Assembly: GCA_014379585.1 (NCBI GenBank)
Contig: JACMLN010000105.1
Location: 1 to 64,000, forward strand
DNA from: Gloeobacterales cyanobacterium ES-bin-313
Lineage (GTDB): Bacteria; Cyanobacteriota; Cyanobacteriia; Gloeobacterales; Gloeobacteraceae
Direction: 5' to 3'
Length of the DNA stretch: 64,000 nucleotides
Below are positions 8,142-15,874 of this stretch, in pieces (positions within the stretch are counted from its first letter, which is position 1; each line of letters starts with the position of its first letter). A program made the translations under genes and the position numbers. The notes under the pieces are model-generated. The model saw only the letters and a program-made list of their open reading frames with translations. It searched no databases and had not been told where the DNA came from.

Positions 8142-9008
8142 GTGTCAGAGACTCCCAATCCAACCCCGAAGACGAAACTTCTCGCAGAATTTATTGGTCA
8201 GGCAAGTGTATTTGGCATTTTTCTCTACTTCACGGGCTGGATCTATCGTTGGTCTTATTTTGGCTACTATCAAATTGATATCAACACCTTGGCCTTGTCT
8301 CAGCAATCATTTTTGATTGTTCCACTTCAGGTCTTTTTGGGCAGCTTCGGGGCTACATCGAGAGCGTTGTTCTTGATGGTAACCCTCACGTTTGTAATTT
8401 CTGCTATTTCTGTTTTTGTACAAGCCACCCGTGAAACCTTAGGCACCGCATTTTTTGAGCTAGAAACAATCAGATACGATCCTCTAAAGATCAAGCCTGT
8501 TGAAATCCCTGCCATTGTCAAACGGTTTATGGTGAATACGTTGCTTCAGCCCTTCGTTGTTGACATCGTTATCGTTTTAATCGTTCTATCCAGTCTCTTC
8601 TGGTTAGCCAGCTTTCAAGGTTATGAAGATGCCCGACGGGATGCTTTCAACGACACCTCTACGCTACCGATTGTTGCCTATATCAGCCATTCCGATGAAT
8701 TCCCTCTAGGTCGCAACCTCGCTCAACCCCTATTTAATTCCCCACTTAAAAGTTTCCGGGGGATCGGTGATCTTAGCTTGTTACGGCAACTGCAGGGCAG
8801 AGATATTACGGACAAGACGATTCCAAACCAACCTGTCTGGCGGATGTTGCTTGGTGTTGAAGAATGGATCTACCTAGTGCCTGCTATTCCGGGTGGAATT
8901 TCCCAGAATCAAAATCTTCATCCACCTGTGGTCGCGATGCGAACCAGTAATAACAGTAGCGATTTAATGCTGTTAAGTCCAGCTAAGTCTGCCAATCAAA
9001 ATCCCTGA
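8142..9008 (+). CDS. Integral membrane protein, unknown function
   Basis: A 288-residue protein with three clear hydrophobic segments: about residues 18-40 (FGIFLYFTGWIYRW), 75-95 (LFLMVTLTFVISAISVF) and 138-158 (IVIVLIVLSSLFWLASF). A ~130-residue soluble C-terminal part without recognisable motifs follows. The start is a GTG with GAGG five bases upstream. It is divergent from the CHAT operon with ~90 bp between them, so the two may share control. No function can be proposed. Past the stop, 9009-9224 holds no gene. Confidence 0.7.
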   Translation: MSETPNPTPKTKLLAEFIGQASVFGIFLYFTGWIYRWSYFGYYQIDINTLALSQQSFLIVPLQVFLGSFGATSRALFLMVTLTFVISAISVFVQATRETLGTAFFELETIRYDPLKIKPVEIPAIVKRFMVNTLLQPFVVDIVIVLIVLSSLFWLASFQGYEDARRDAFNDTSTLPIVAYISHSDEFPLGRNLAQPLFNSPLKSFRGIGDLSLLRQLQGRDITDKTIPNQPVWRMLLGVEEWIYLVPAIPGGISQNQNLHPPVVAMRTSNNSSDLMLLSPAKSANQNP

Positions 9009-9224
9009 TCTCTAGGTGCATGATCTAGAAAGCTCAATTCTTGATAGCCACCTACACTGTTCGTCATTGCTCTGTAAGCCTTTGGGAAAACGGAATATTC
9101 CCTGGTTTATGGTGGAAATATTTTTCTTTTCCTACCATTGTCTCTCAGAATACACAATGATGCACCGGACTCCACTAACGATAGATAGTGAATACTGTTC
9201 TATAGGATTCACTTGGAGATTACG

Positions 9225-10160
9225 ATGACTTGTTCCAGCAAACGCGCCCTGGCCAGCACAGTACTCAATCCGGCTCTTTTGAAAAAAAGTTTGCAACGAC
9301 TAACATTTGGGCTGTTGACTGGCTCGTTGTTATTGTCAAACGCAGCTTTTGCAGAGACAATTACTCCTGCCCAAGTGGATGGGGTGTATGTGTTTGGCGA
9401 CAGTCTCGTCGATACCGGGAATATTTACCAAATCTCAAGTCAACAGCAGCCTCTCAGTCCTCCCTACTATCAGGGACGATTCTCCAATGGGCCTCTGTGG
9501 GTCGAGGATCTGCTGGCCAACCTTTCCATTTCGCTTTCCCCTAGCACTTTAGGTGGCACAGACTTTGCTGTTGGTGGAGCCACAACCGGCCAGTTGGGAG
9601 TACTCCTTCAAATCCGGAAGTTTTTGACTTCAGCGCCGACTATCACCCCAAACACGCTCTACTTCGTGACTGCTGGTGGCAACGACTTTTTGAACAACGC
9701 TTCACTCAATCCCAAGATTCCAGTCAACAATCTTGTCACGGCAGTTTCTTCCCTCTATGCCTACGGTGCGCGCAACGTTGTCGTCACAAATTTGCCCGAC
9801 CTGGGAAAAATTCCCGAGGTCAACTCGGATCCCCAGGAATCAGCTGCTCTCAGTGCTGTGACGATCGAATTCAACCGCAAACTAAAAAAGGCTCTGGCTG
9901 AATTGGAGGTCAAACGTCCTGGGCTAAATGTGATCTGGATCGATACTTACAGCCTGCTGAATAGCATCATGGCGAATCCAACGCCTTACGGTATTACGAA
10001 CATCAAGGATGCCTGCGTGGAGGGTACTTACACAGAGCCAACAACTCCCTGTGAAAACCCAGATCAGTACCTTTTTTGGGACACGGTGCACCCTACTCGG
10101 GCAACAGGACAGGTTTTCGCCAATTTTGCTTACCAGAGAATTTTTGGAAATCGTCCTTAA
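9225..10160 (+). CDS. Exported GDSL/SGNH-family esterase
   Basis: A 311-residue secreted hydrolase of the SGNH superfamily. It has a signal peptide (long basic start, then hydrophobic LTFGLLTGSLLLSNAAFA), block I VFGDSLVDTGN with the nucleophile Ser, block III TAGGNDFL with the oxyanion Asn, and block V WDTVHPT with the catalytic Asp and His. This is the arrangement of GDSL lipases and thermolabile-hemolysin-like esterases; the substrate is probably an ester-linked lipid or acyl group outside the cell. The frame opens at TTG 9213, but ATG 9225 has GGAG six bases upstream (9215-9218) and is preferred. It stands alone. Confidence 0.88.
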   Translation: MTCSSKRALASTVLNPALLKKSLQRLTFGLLTGSLLLSNAAFAETITPAQVDGVYVFGDSLVDTGNIYQISSQQQPLSPPYYQGRFSNGPLWVEDLLANLSISLSPSTLGGTDFAVGGATTGQLGVLLQIRKFLTSAPTITPNTLYFVTAGGNDFLNNASLNPKIPVNNLVTAVSSLYAYGARNVVVTNLPDLGKIPEVNSDPQESAALSAVTIEFNRKLKKALAELEVKRPGLNVIWIDTYSLLNSIMANPTPYGITNIKDACVEGTYTEPTTPCENPDQYLFWDTVHPTRATGQVFANFAYQRIFGNRP

Positions 10161-10552
10161 AAAACGGGAAGGAGAGGATGAGCCTCTTTCCCGTTAGTTA
10201 TTGCGTCTGGGAGGCTCGACCTCTTCAATTCCTGATCGTTCAGGGCTTCATAGAGTTGTGCTGGGCCGAGCAGAATATCCCGCAATCCATTGCGCACTTG
10301 TTCTGACTCTAGGGCTTGTTTGCTCATGCTGGTATGGGCGACGAGGGCATCCATAATGGCGTTCATAATCTCATTTGCCAGGTCTGGAGAGTTTGAAAAC
10401 GTTGCTTGTACTCCATGATTCTTTGTTAGGGCATCCCATGCTTCTGTTTGGGTTGATTGAATCCAATCCACAACATCGGCAGGAAATAATGCTCTTGCCC
10501 GGTCATAGTTGGTTGAATCGCCTTCGACATAAAACCAACTATTCGCAGCCAT
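10157..10552 (-). pseudogene. hsdR: Type I restriction subunit HsdR, internally deleted remnant
   Basis: An open frame of 131 codons that joins two ends of HsdR. Residues ~1-47 match the usual HsdR N-terminal region (NYDRARALFPADVVDWIQ, then TQTEAWDAL). Residues ~52-110 match its C-terminal helical region (IMDALVAHTSMSKQALESE, then RDILLGPAQLYEAL). The nuclease and the DEAD-box motor, about 800-900 residues, are absent. In-frame codons continue upstream to about 10579 (FENEICNY), where the original start has been shifted out of frame. The end runs into a terminator stem. It cannot work as a restriction enzyme. Confidence 0.8.
10163..10195 (-). terminator. Rho-independent terminator after the hsdR remnant
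   Basis: On the minus strand the arms AACGGGAA and TTCCCGTT pair and are followed by a run of T. The last codons of the hsdR remnant run into the stem, which suggests the true 3' end of hsdR was trimmed. Confidence 0.6.
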
Positions 10553-10611
10553 GTAGTTGCAGATTTCATTCTCGAAGTTGATTGTGTAGGTTGTTCATTA
10601 TTATTTGGACT

Positions 10612-10670
10612 CTAACTAGTCTGCGCAAAGCTATTTTACCCGTGACAGTAGTAGAAATTAGCGTGGTATG
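10612..10670 (-). pseudogene. hsdS: Second HsdS C-terminal tail, degraded
   Basis: The minus strand encodes TLISTTVTGKIALRRLV, a worn version of the typical HsdS ending ALISAAVTGKIDVR, which is seen intact at 10791-10850. It lies between the better preserved tail and the hsdR remnant, so either two hsdS genes once stood in tandem or one tail was duplicated. Confidence 0.6.
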
Positions 10671-10790
10671 TTTGCTGTCAGGGTATTGGGAGGGAGATAG
10701 ACTGAGAGGGTATTTGTAAAGTCCGAGAGAGATGGCTGTAGCTATTCAGGTGGCAGTTCTTCGAGTTTCACAAATTTCATAAGGGTTATC

Positions 10791-11009
10791 CTATGGAATT
10801 GTAGGATTGACAAGGTTACGCACATCAATCTTGCCAGTAACAGCGGCAGAAATTAGGGCAGTGCGACGTTCTTGAAGTAGAGAAATGGCTGTTTGTGCAT
10901 CAGTGGCAAGATTATTGAATCTTTGCATTTCATTATTGAGAACATTAGTGATCAAGGTTTGCTCATTAACAGGAGGGATCGCAGTAGAAAAATTTACCAT
11001 GCGTAGCAA
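10791..11009 (-). pseudogene. hsdS: Type I specificity subunit HsdS, C-terminal fragment
   Basis: 72 codons matching the C-terminal conserved helix of HsdS: STAIPPVNEQTLI, then TAISLLQERRTALISAAV followed by TGKIDVRN. This covers the end of the second target-recognition domain and the dimerising coiled coil. Both target-recognition domains are otherwise missing. The 5' side is cut where the plus-strand unit begins, around 11010-11139. A full HsdS is about 400 residues. Confidence 0.8.
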
Positions 11010-11138
11010 AAAGACCGTTCATACATGTGTCTTGATTCCTGTCTTAGAATCACTGCGCTCAAGTTTAGCTTTAACCAGAGAAAAATAGAAATCCATGTGC
11101 TTCGGTTATGCTGCTGTAAGTACGCTTTCTTACTTGTC

Positions 11139-12047
11139 ATGTATCCGCGTGAAACAATTAGCCAACTTTTCGGTGCTGATGCCCTCCAATACGTTAATAA
11201 CAAACATAGCGGTGGACAAAACAATGCCAAGGGCAATTCCTTTGAAAACTACTTTACCCTTTTCCAAATAGCAGAACTTGCCCATGAATTTTTTGATACG
11301 CAAGAGTCAGTCATTTTTAGTGCCCAGATTTTAGCTTTTCTAGATGATCTCGTCATTGTTTTACCTCGGCGCAAAGAGGTTCGAAATCATCAGATTAAAG
11401 ACATTGCGGATCTATCTTGGGGAAAGACAGGTCTACGAACTTTAGTAGATGACTTTGAAAAACAACATTCGCTAAATCTTGCACTTGATTATTCCACTAG
11501 TAAGTGTTTAATGGTCGTCTCGCAAGAACATGTATATCAAAAACTTAAAGAGGCGATGCCTGAAAACATCAAAGATTTTACGCAAGTTTCTTACTTCCCG
11601 GCAGCCAAAAGTGTGTCAGAACTTCTGAATAAGTCTCTGAAGCTTAGAGAGCTATTGGCTTTTCTGTCTGCTTTTGACGAAGAAATGCCTGACAGAGATA
11701 AATTAGAGACGATCGCTTCAGTGCTTCTAGGGGCTTGGATTTCCTCTGATCAGAGCCAAGTCACATTGCATGGTTTACTAGTCAAAACTCGGGAAGCATC
11801 CCCAAATTACATCCGCAGCCTTGCAGAACCTCCTCCCCTAGACCCCAGAGTGAAGGAAATACTTGACAACCTGCCAGACTTCACGTATTCCTTAACAAAA
11901 GGATTCCTTAAGTGGAAGTACTTGGATGGCCTTCAAGAAGGCACCCTACCTTACAGCCAAGACGACCAACGCTTTGAAAGCTTCCAACGTCTTCTTAAAC
12001 GAAACCAGCCAACCGACTTCGATGCCCTTGAGGTATTTCTTATATGA
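11139..12047 (+). CDS. Putative PD-(D/E)xK-type nuclease, candidate defence effector (DUF4297/Cap4-like)
   Basis: A 302-residue protein I do not recognise by name. Its N-terminal ~100 residues carry the pattern of the restriction-endonuclease fold found in DUF4297/Cap4-type effectors: GGQNNAKGNSFENYFTLF with Glu36, FLDDLVIVL with Asp69-Asp70, and NHQIKDI with Gln85 and Lys87, reading E...D...QxK. The rest is helical and may be a sensor. The frame is open upstream to 11025, but ATG 11139 begins the conserved-looking part. It overlaps the UPRTase-like gene by four bases (ATGA). It stands opposite to and inside a ruined type I restriction locus, so phage defence is the likely job. The nuclease call is inference from motif pattern. 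Confidence 0.65.
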   Translation: MYPRETISQLFGADALQYVNNKHSGGQNNAKGNSFENYFTLFQIAELAHEFFDTQESVIFSAQILAFLDDLVIVLPRRKEVRNHQIKDIADLSWGKTGLRTLVDDFEKQHSLNLALDYSTSKCLMVVSQEHVYQKLKEAMPENIKDFTQVSYFPAAKSVSELLNKSLKLRELLAFLSAFDEEMPDRDKLETIASVLLGAWISSDQSQVTLHGLLVKTREASPNYIRSLAEPPPLDPRVKEILDNLPDFTYSLTKGFLKWKYLDGLQEGTLPYSQDDQRFESFQRLLKRNQPTDFDALEVFLI

Positions 12048-12754
12048 CTCGAAAGTTTTCAGAATTTGGCCACAAGGATTTTCTGGTACACGATTTGTTA
12101 CGAACCCTGACGGATGAACATTCCGATTCAATTTCTTACCGTACAGCGATGAAGTTACTGGGAAATGGCTTAGGGAAAATTTTGGTAGAGCAAATATCAG
12201 GAACAAAAAATGGAGTATATCTTGCCTGCACAGTTGAAGATGCTGACTTCTTTGGCAAAGGTATTCTTGATATTTTGGAGAAGCAACAAGTAGATCTTTC
12301 TTTCGCCTGCTTCTGGAATGAGCATTATAAGCCTTTCGGGATCAATGACTTAACAGTTGCTCCAATTGTAAGAAAGTATCAAGAGCCGCCAAACAGGAAA
12401 GTGAAGTACTTAATTGTTGTTAAATCTATCATTTCTGGTGCTTGCGTTGTAAAGACTAATCTAACAGCCTTAATTGAAAAGATAGCACCAGAACATATTT
12501 TTATTGTTGCACCAGTCATGCATGAGAGGGCGGAGGAACGCCTGCGTAATGAGTTTGATGAGAAAACTAGCTCACTATTCCGCTTTTTTTATTATGCGAA
12601 AGATTCCGAACGAACAGAAGATGGCACAGTCGTTCCTGGAGTAGGGGGTAGTGTTTACGAACGATTGGGTCTTGGAGACAGTCATGAAAAAAATACTTAC
12701 ATACCTGAAATTGTCAAAGAACGCCGAAAGCGCTTTGCTACCTCTAGATCCTGA
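12044..12754 (+). CDS. Uracil-phosphoribosyltransferase-like protein paired with a putative nuclease
   Basis: A 236-residue protein with a PRTase-like core. YLIVVKSIISGACVV (122-136) sits where PRTases have their PRPP loop, but the two acidic residues are missing and TG is replaced by SG. VVPGVGGSVYERLGL (196-210) lines up with the uracil-binding end of UPRTase (usually IVPGLGDAGDRLFG). The fold therefore looks UPRTase-like while the PRPP site looks altered, suggesting nucleotide or ligand sensing rather than salvage. Its ATG overlaps the nuclease-like gene by four bases, so the two products are made together and probably form a complex. It ends 20 bases before the antitoxin gene, tail to tail. 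Confidence 0.65.
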   Translation: MTRKFSEFGHKDFLVHDLLRTLTDEHSDSISYRTAMKLLGNGLGKILVEQISGTKNGVYLACTVEDADFFGKGILDILEKQQVDLSFACFWNEHYKPFGINDLTVAPIVRKYQEPPNRKVKYLIVVKSIISGACVVKTNLTALIEKIAPEHIFIVAPVMHERAEERLRNEFDEKTSSLFRFFYYAKDSERTEDGTVVPGVGGSVYERLGLGDSHEKNTYIPEIVKERRKRFATSRS

Positions 12755-12774
12755 TAGCACTTCTAGCTTTTGCG

Positions 12775-13020
12775 TTATGATTCCTGAGCAACCATAGAAC
12801 AGTCCTCGAAGCCTTCAAGGGGGGCATCAAAATCAGGGGCAATATATTTCACTGTTCCACTCAACGTGCCCAGCTTTCTGAGTGGCTGAGTGGCTGAAGT
12901 GGCTACCAATCGGGCAATCGGGATATCATTTTCAGTAATGATCACTTCTTCACCAGGCGGCAAGCGGTGAATGAGTTGACCCAAGCTAATCTGTGCTTCT
13001 TGAAGGGTGATCTTAGTCAT
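12775..13020 (-). CDS. Phd/YefM-type antitoxin, no toxin next to it
   Basis: An 81-residue protein with the Phd/YefM start TKITLQEAQISLGQLIHRL, then GEEVIITENDIPIARLVA, the DNA-binding N-terminal fold of the family, and a short C-terminal toxin-binding tail. The partner (usually a PIN/VapC or Doc toxin) should follow downstream on the minus strand, but that space is taken by the convergent UPRTase-like gene. The antitoxin is therefore an orphan left in the restriction-locus ruins. It could still autoregulate or block a toxin elsewhere. Confidence 0.8.
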   Translation of the reverse strand: MTKITLQEAQISLGQLIHRLPPGEEVIITENDIPIARLVATSATQPLRKLGTLSGTVKYIAPDFDAPLEGFEDCSMVAQES

Positions 13021-13055
13021 GACTGTTTGTTCATAATGACTTGGGCATCTAGATC

Positions 13056-13217
13056 CTAGCGTTTTGCGCTGAGGTTATGGGGTGTGGGTAATTGTCTCAG
13101 CAGTGCTGAGACTCTTTCATCGCAAGGGACACCTTTGCCGTAATCCGATTGTTTGTAATCCCCACGCAGCAGATCTGCAACCGACCAGATGAAAGAGGAA
13201 AGGGACTGTTGATTCAT
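13056..13217 (-). pseudogene. hsdM: Type I methyltransferase HsdM, N-terminal fragment
   Basis: Minus-strand ATG at 13217, then codons for MNQQSLSSFIWSVADLLRGD followed by YKQSDYGK, the highly typical HsdM N-terminus (family continuation VILPFTVLRRLD). The identity stops after YGK, and the frame runs on with unrelated codons to a TAG at 13056. The SAM-binding and NPPY regions are absent from the window. It marks the upstream end of the former hsdMSR operon. Confidence 0.8.
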
Positions 13218-13263
13218 GCGAGTCTGGTTCCTGTTCTTATGTCTTTGTGCTCAAGGCTAAAAA

Positions 13264-13296
13264 CCCCTGAAACCCTTGATTCAATGGCTTCAGGGG
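13264..13296 (-). terminator. Rho-independent terminator downstream of the tRNA-Ser fragment
   Basis: On the minus strand CCCCTGAA pairs with TTCAGGGG (17-base loop), followed by five T. It lies just 3' of the tRNA fragment and is plausibly the original terminator of the tRNA-Ser gene before the island was inserted. Confidence 0.75.
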
Positions 13297-13305
13297 CTAG
13301 GAACT

Positions 13306-13364
13306 AAGCGGAGAGGGTGAGATTCAACTCACGGATGGTCGCCCATCTTCGGTTTTCAAGACCG
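13306..13364 (-). repeat. 3' fragment of tRNA-Ser(UGA), candidate att site
   Basis: 59 bases matching 18952-19011 of the intact tRNA-Ser(UGA) gene except for one missing base in the T loop. It covers the anticodon loop, variable arm, T arm and 3' acceptor strand; the 5' half is absent, so it is not a working tRNA. A same-orientation duplicate of a tRNA 3' end is the classic footprint of tyrosine-recombinase integration at a tRNA gene, and this would be the distal att site. Confidence 0.85.
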
Positions 13365-13388
13365 TTCACAATCCTTTGATGACGTTGT

Positions 13389-15872
13389 TCACGTAGAGCT
13401 AGGGTCAGATGTGAGTAGCTCATGAAGCGCTCTCAATAAGTCTAGTAGGCAGTAGGGCTTTGGTAAAAATTTCTTAGCGCCTGCCAGAATTGCCGTTTGA
13501 CTATTAGCTTCAAGTCCACTCGTGGCAATTATCCTGACTTGGGGATTCATGGTTTTTAGGGTGCGGATGGTCGTTGCTCCATCCATACCAGGCATCATCA
13601 TATCGAGCAGCACTCCTTTGATTTTCTGCCGATGTTTCCCATAGAGCGCGATCGCCTCATTGCCATCACTGGCTACCAGAGGGCTGTAATCATAGCTTTC
13701 GAGGCTAGCTGCTATCGTCTCTAGAACGGTGGCTTCGTCATCCACAATCAAAATCCATTCGCCATTCCCTCGGAACAGTCCTTCCTCTGTTGCGGGCTGG
13801 GCTGCTGAGCCAGCTAATGCGGGCAAGTACACCTTAAATTGTGTATACTTGCCCAGTTCACTTGTGACCTGGAGAAATCCACTGTGGTTTTTAACAATGC
13901 CGAGAACGGTTGAAAGCCCTAAACCTGTGCCTTGACCCAGTTCTTTAGTCGTGAAAAAGGGTTCAAAAATGTGCTCGAGATGTTCCGGAGCAATCCCCGT
14001 GCCAGTATCTTCAACAGTTACTAGCACGTAGTTCCCTGTCTGGGCATCCGGGTTCATCTGGGCAAAATGTTTATCAACAACAAAATTTTCCAGGGAGAGT
14101 GTGAGCACACCACCGTCGGGCATCGCATCACGAGCATTGATGCACAGGTTCAACAACACCTGATGCAGTTGGGTGGCATCGGCGTAAACCAGTCCAAAGG
14201 ATTGGGATGGAAGCGTTTCGCAAATTTCAATAGCTTTTGGAAAGGTTTGCTGAGCCACTTTTGCCACTTCTTGCAAGATAGAGGCAAACTTTACCGGGGT
14301 TAGGGTTCCACTTGTTCCGCGCGTAAAGGTGAGGATCTGTTTGACCATGTCTGCGCCGCGTTTGGCGCTCTTCTCGACGAGTTGCAGCATCCTCAGCGAT
14401 TGCGCATCCGGATTGGGCTGTTGCCGTTGCTGCAGTAGCGAGGTCGCCAGAATCATCGGAGTGAACACATTGTTGAGGTCATGAGCAATCCCGTTGGCAA
14501 GCGTCCCTAGGCTTTCTAGTCGCTGGCTGCGGTAAGACATTTGCTCTAACTGTTTCTTCTGAGTGATGTCGGTAGAAATGCCACAAACCGCATAGGGGGT
14601 GCCGGTGGTATCGCAGAGGGGAAATCTCAAGGTAATGTAGGTGTGCAGTCCATCCGACTCAGGTATCTCTTCTTCGGTTTGGACTACTTGATTGCTGTGC
14701 CATACTTCTTGATTATTGGCGGCAAGGGCATCGGCAGTACTGGTGGACCAGACATCATAGACACTCTTCCCAATCAAGCTTTCAGGAGAGGTAGACAGGC
14801 GTTCTGCAAATTTGCGATTGACCAAAAGATACCGATCATTTGGATCGTACACGTAAATCACTGCCGGAGAATTATCGAGAATCGACTGGAACTGATGTTG
14901 GCTGTCGCGGAGCGATACCTCTGCTTGTCTACGCTCGGCCAGTTCATCCTGTGCCTGCTGGTAAAGTTCTGCTTGCTGATGCGCAATACCAACCTGGATG
15001 GCTACTTCTTTAAGTAAATCAACCTCTAACGGCTTCCATGAGCGAGGGGCAGCACAGTGATGGGCAATCAGCATGCCCCACAACCGCCCTCCTGACACAA
15101 TTGGGACGACCAAATTTGCCCGCACTTGCAAATTTGCTAGTAATTCAACATGGCATGGATCGATACTGCCATCGTAAATATCAGGCTTGATGGTAACCAG
15201 TCCTTGCCGGAAGGATTCAATATAGTTTTGGTTAAAGCAGGGGTCATACAGAGAAGTAGACAGGAGGGAAGTCCATTCTGGACGAACTATTTCTGCCACC
15301 ACCTTGCCCCAACCGTCTGACTGCACGCGAAACATCAAAACGCGATCGGTCTGGAGAAACTGTTGTACCTCGGTGACGGCCGTTTGCAATACTAACTGTA
15401 GATCTAAGGTTTGATGAATCTTGCGGGTAATCTGCGCAACTAACCGCTCCCGCTCGATCAGCTGTTGCAATTGGGTTTGTAACTGCAAAGCTTGAAATGC
15501 TCCATTCACAACCCGGTACAGCCGTTCGGGGGTAATTTGGCCCTTGATCAGGTAATCCTGTGCACCTGCTTTCATCGCTTGAACAGCGATCGCCTCATTG
15601 CCCTGTCCAGTCACTATAACCACAGGTGCGGGTTGTTGCAGGGAGGCTTGCAATTGAGTCAGAAACTCTAAGCCGTCCAAATCGGGCAATCGATAATCGA
15701 GCAACAGAATATCCGGTTGGCGTTGTTGCCATAGATCTAGTCCCTGCCGCCCCGACGATGCCTCCAGAATGGTGTAGGAATACTCCTGATCTCGCAGCAG
15801 ATAGCGCCGATAGAGTGCCCGGTCTTCAGGAGAATCATCGACAATGAGAATAGTGCGTGAAGTGAGACTCAT
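13389..15872 (-). CDS. Hybrid histidine kinase REC-GAF-PAS-HisKA-HATPase-REC
   Basis: An 827-residue cytoplasmic sensor kinase. In order: a receiver domain (residues ~7-125, phospho-acceptor Asp59 in LLLDYRLPDLDG), a GAF domain (~150-310), a PAS domain (~325-440), a dimerisation/His box (GIAHDLNNVFTP), an ATPase domain with DTGTGIAPEHLEHIFEPFF and GTGLGLSTV, and a C-terminal receiver (IVDDEATVLE, LLDMMMPGMDG). There is no membrane segment. The N-terminal receiver can take phosphate from an upstream kinase, making it a relay node. It starts two bases after the Rcp-like regulator gene, so phytochrome, Rcp and this kinase form one phosphorelay operon. No DNA-binding output lies nearby. Confidence 0.92.
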   Translation of the reverse strand: MSLTSRTILIVDDSPEDRALYRRYLLRDQEYSYTILEASSGRQGLDLWQQRQPDILLLDYRLPDLDGLEFLTQLQASLQQPAPVVIVTGQGNEAIAVQAMKAGAQDYLIKGQITPERLYRVVNGAFQALQLQTQLQQLIERERLVAQITRKIHQTLDLQLVLQTAVTEVQQFLQTDRVLMFRVQSDGWGKVVAEIVRPEWTSLLSTSLYDPCFNQNYIESFRQGLVTIKPDIYDGSIDPCHVELLANLQVRANLVVPIVSGGRLWGMLIAHHCAAPRSWKPLEVDLLKEVAIQVGIAHQQAELYQQAQDELAERRQAEVSLRDSQHQFQSILDNSPAVIYVYDPNDRYLLVNRKFAERLSTSPESLIGKSVYDVWSTSTADALAANNQEVWHSNQVVQTEEEIPESDGLHTYITLRFPLCDTTGTPYAVCGISTDITQKKQLEQMSYRSQRLESLGTLANGIAHDLNNVFTPMILATSLLQQRQQPNPDAQSLRMLQLVEKSAKRGADMVKQILTFTRGTSGTLTPVKFASILQEVAKVAQQTFPKAIEICETLPSQSFGLVYADATQLHQVLLNLCINARDAMPDGGVLTLSLENFVVDKHFAQMNPDAQTGNYVLVTVEDTGTGIAPEHLEHIFEPFFTTKELGQGTGLGLSTVLGIVKNHSGFLQVTSELGKYTQFKVYLPALAGSAAQPATEEGLFRGNGEWILIVDDEATVLETIAASLESYDYSPLVASDGNEAIALYGKHRQKIKGVLLDMMMPGMDGATTIRTLKTMNPQVRIIATSGLEANSQTAILAGAKKFLPKPYCLLDLLRALHELLTSDPSST

Positions 15873-15874
15873 GG

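Larger units (their letters stand above)
10157..13217 (-). other. Decayed type I restriction-modification locus invaded by a two-gene unit
   Basis: Read on the minus strand, the order is hsdM start (13217-13056), Phd-type antitoxin, an oppositely oriented gene pair (11139-12754), two hsdS tails (11009-10791 and 10670-10612), and an hsdR with its middle missing (10552-10157). This is the normal hsdM-hsdS-hsdR order, so one operon once spanned the stretch. Most of hsdM and the specificity domains have been deleted or replaced. It starts 89 bases from the tRNA-Ser fragment, inside a tRNA-associated accessory region. Confidence 0.8.

Noticed and set aside
10994-11236. 80-codon minus-strand frame overlapping the nuclease gene start
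   Set aside because: It overlaps the hsdS tail and the nuclease-like gene, has odd composition and no family pattern.
13306-13364. Second tRNA-Ser gene
   Set aside because: The 5' acceptor strand and D arm are missing and one T-loop base is lost; it is a fragment.
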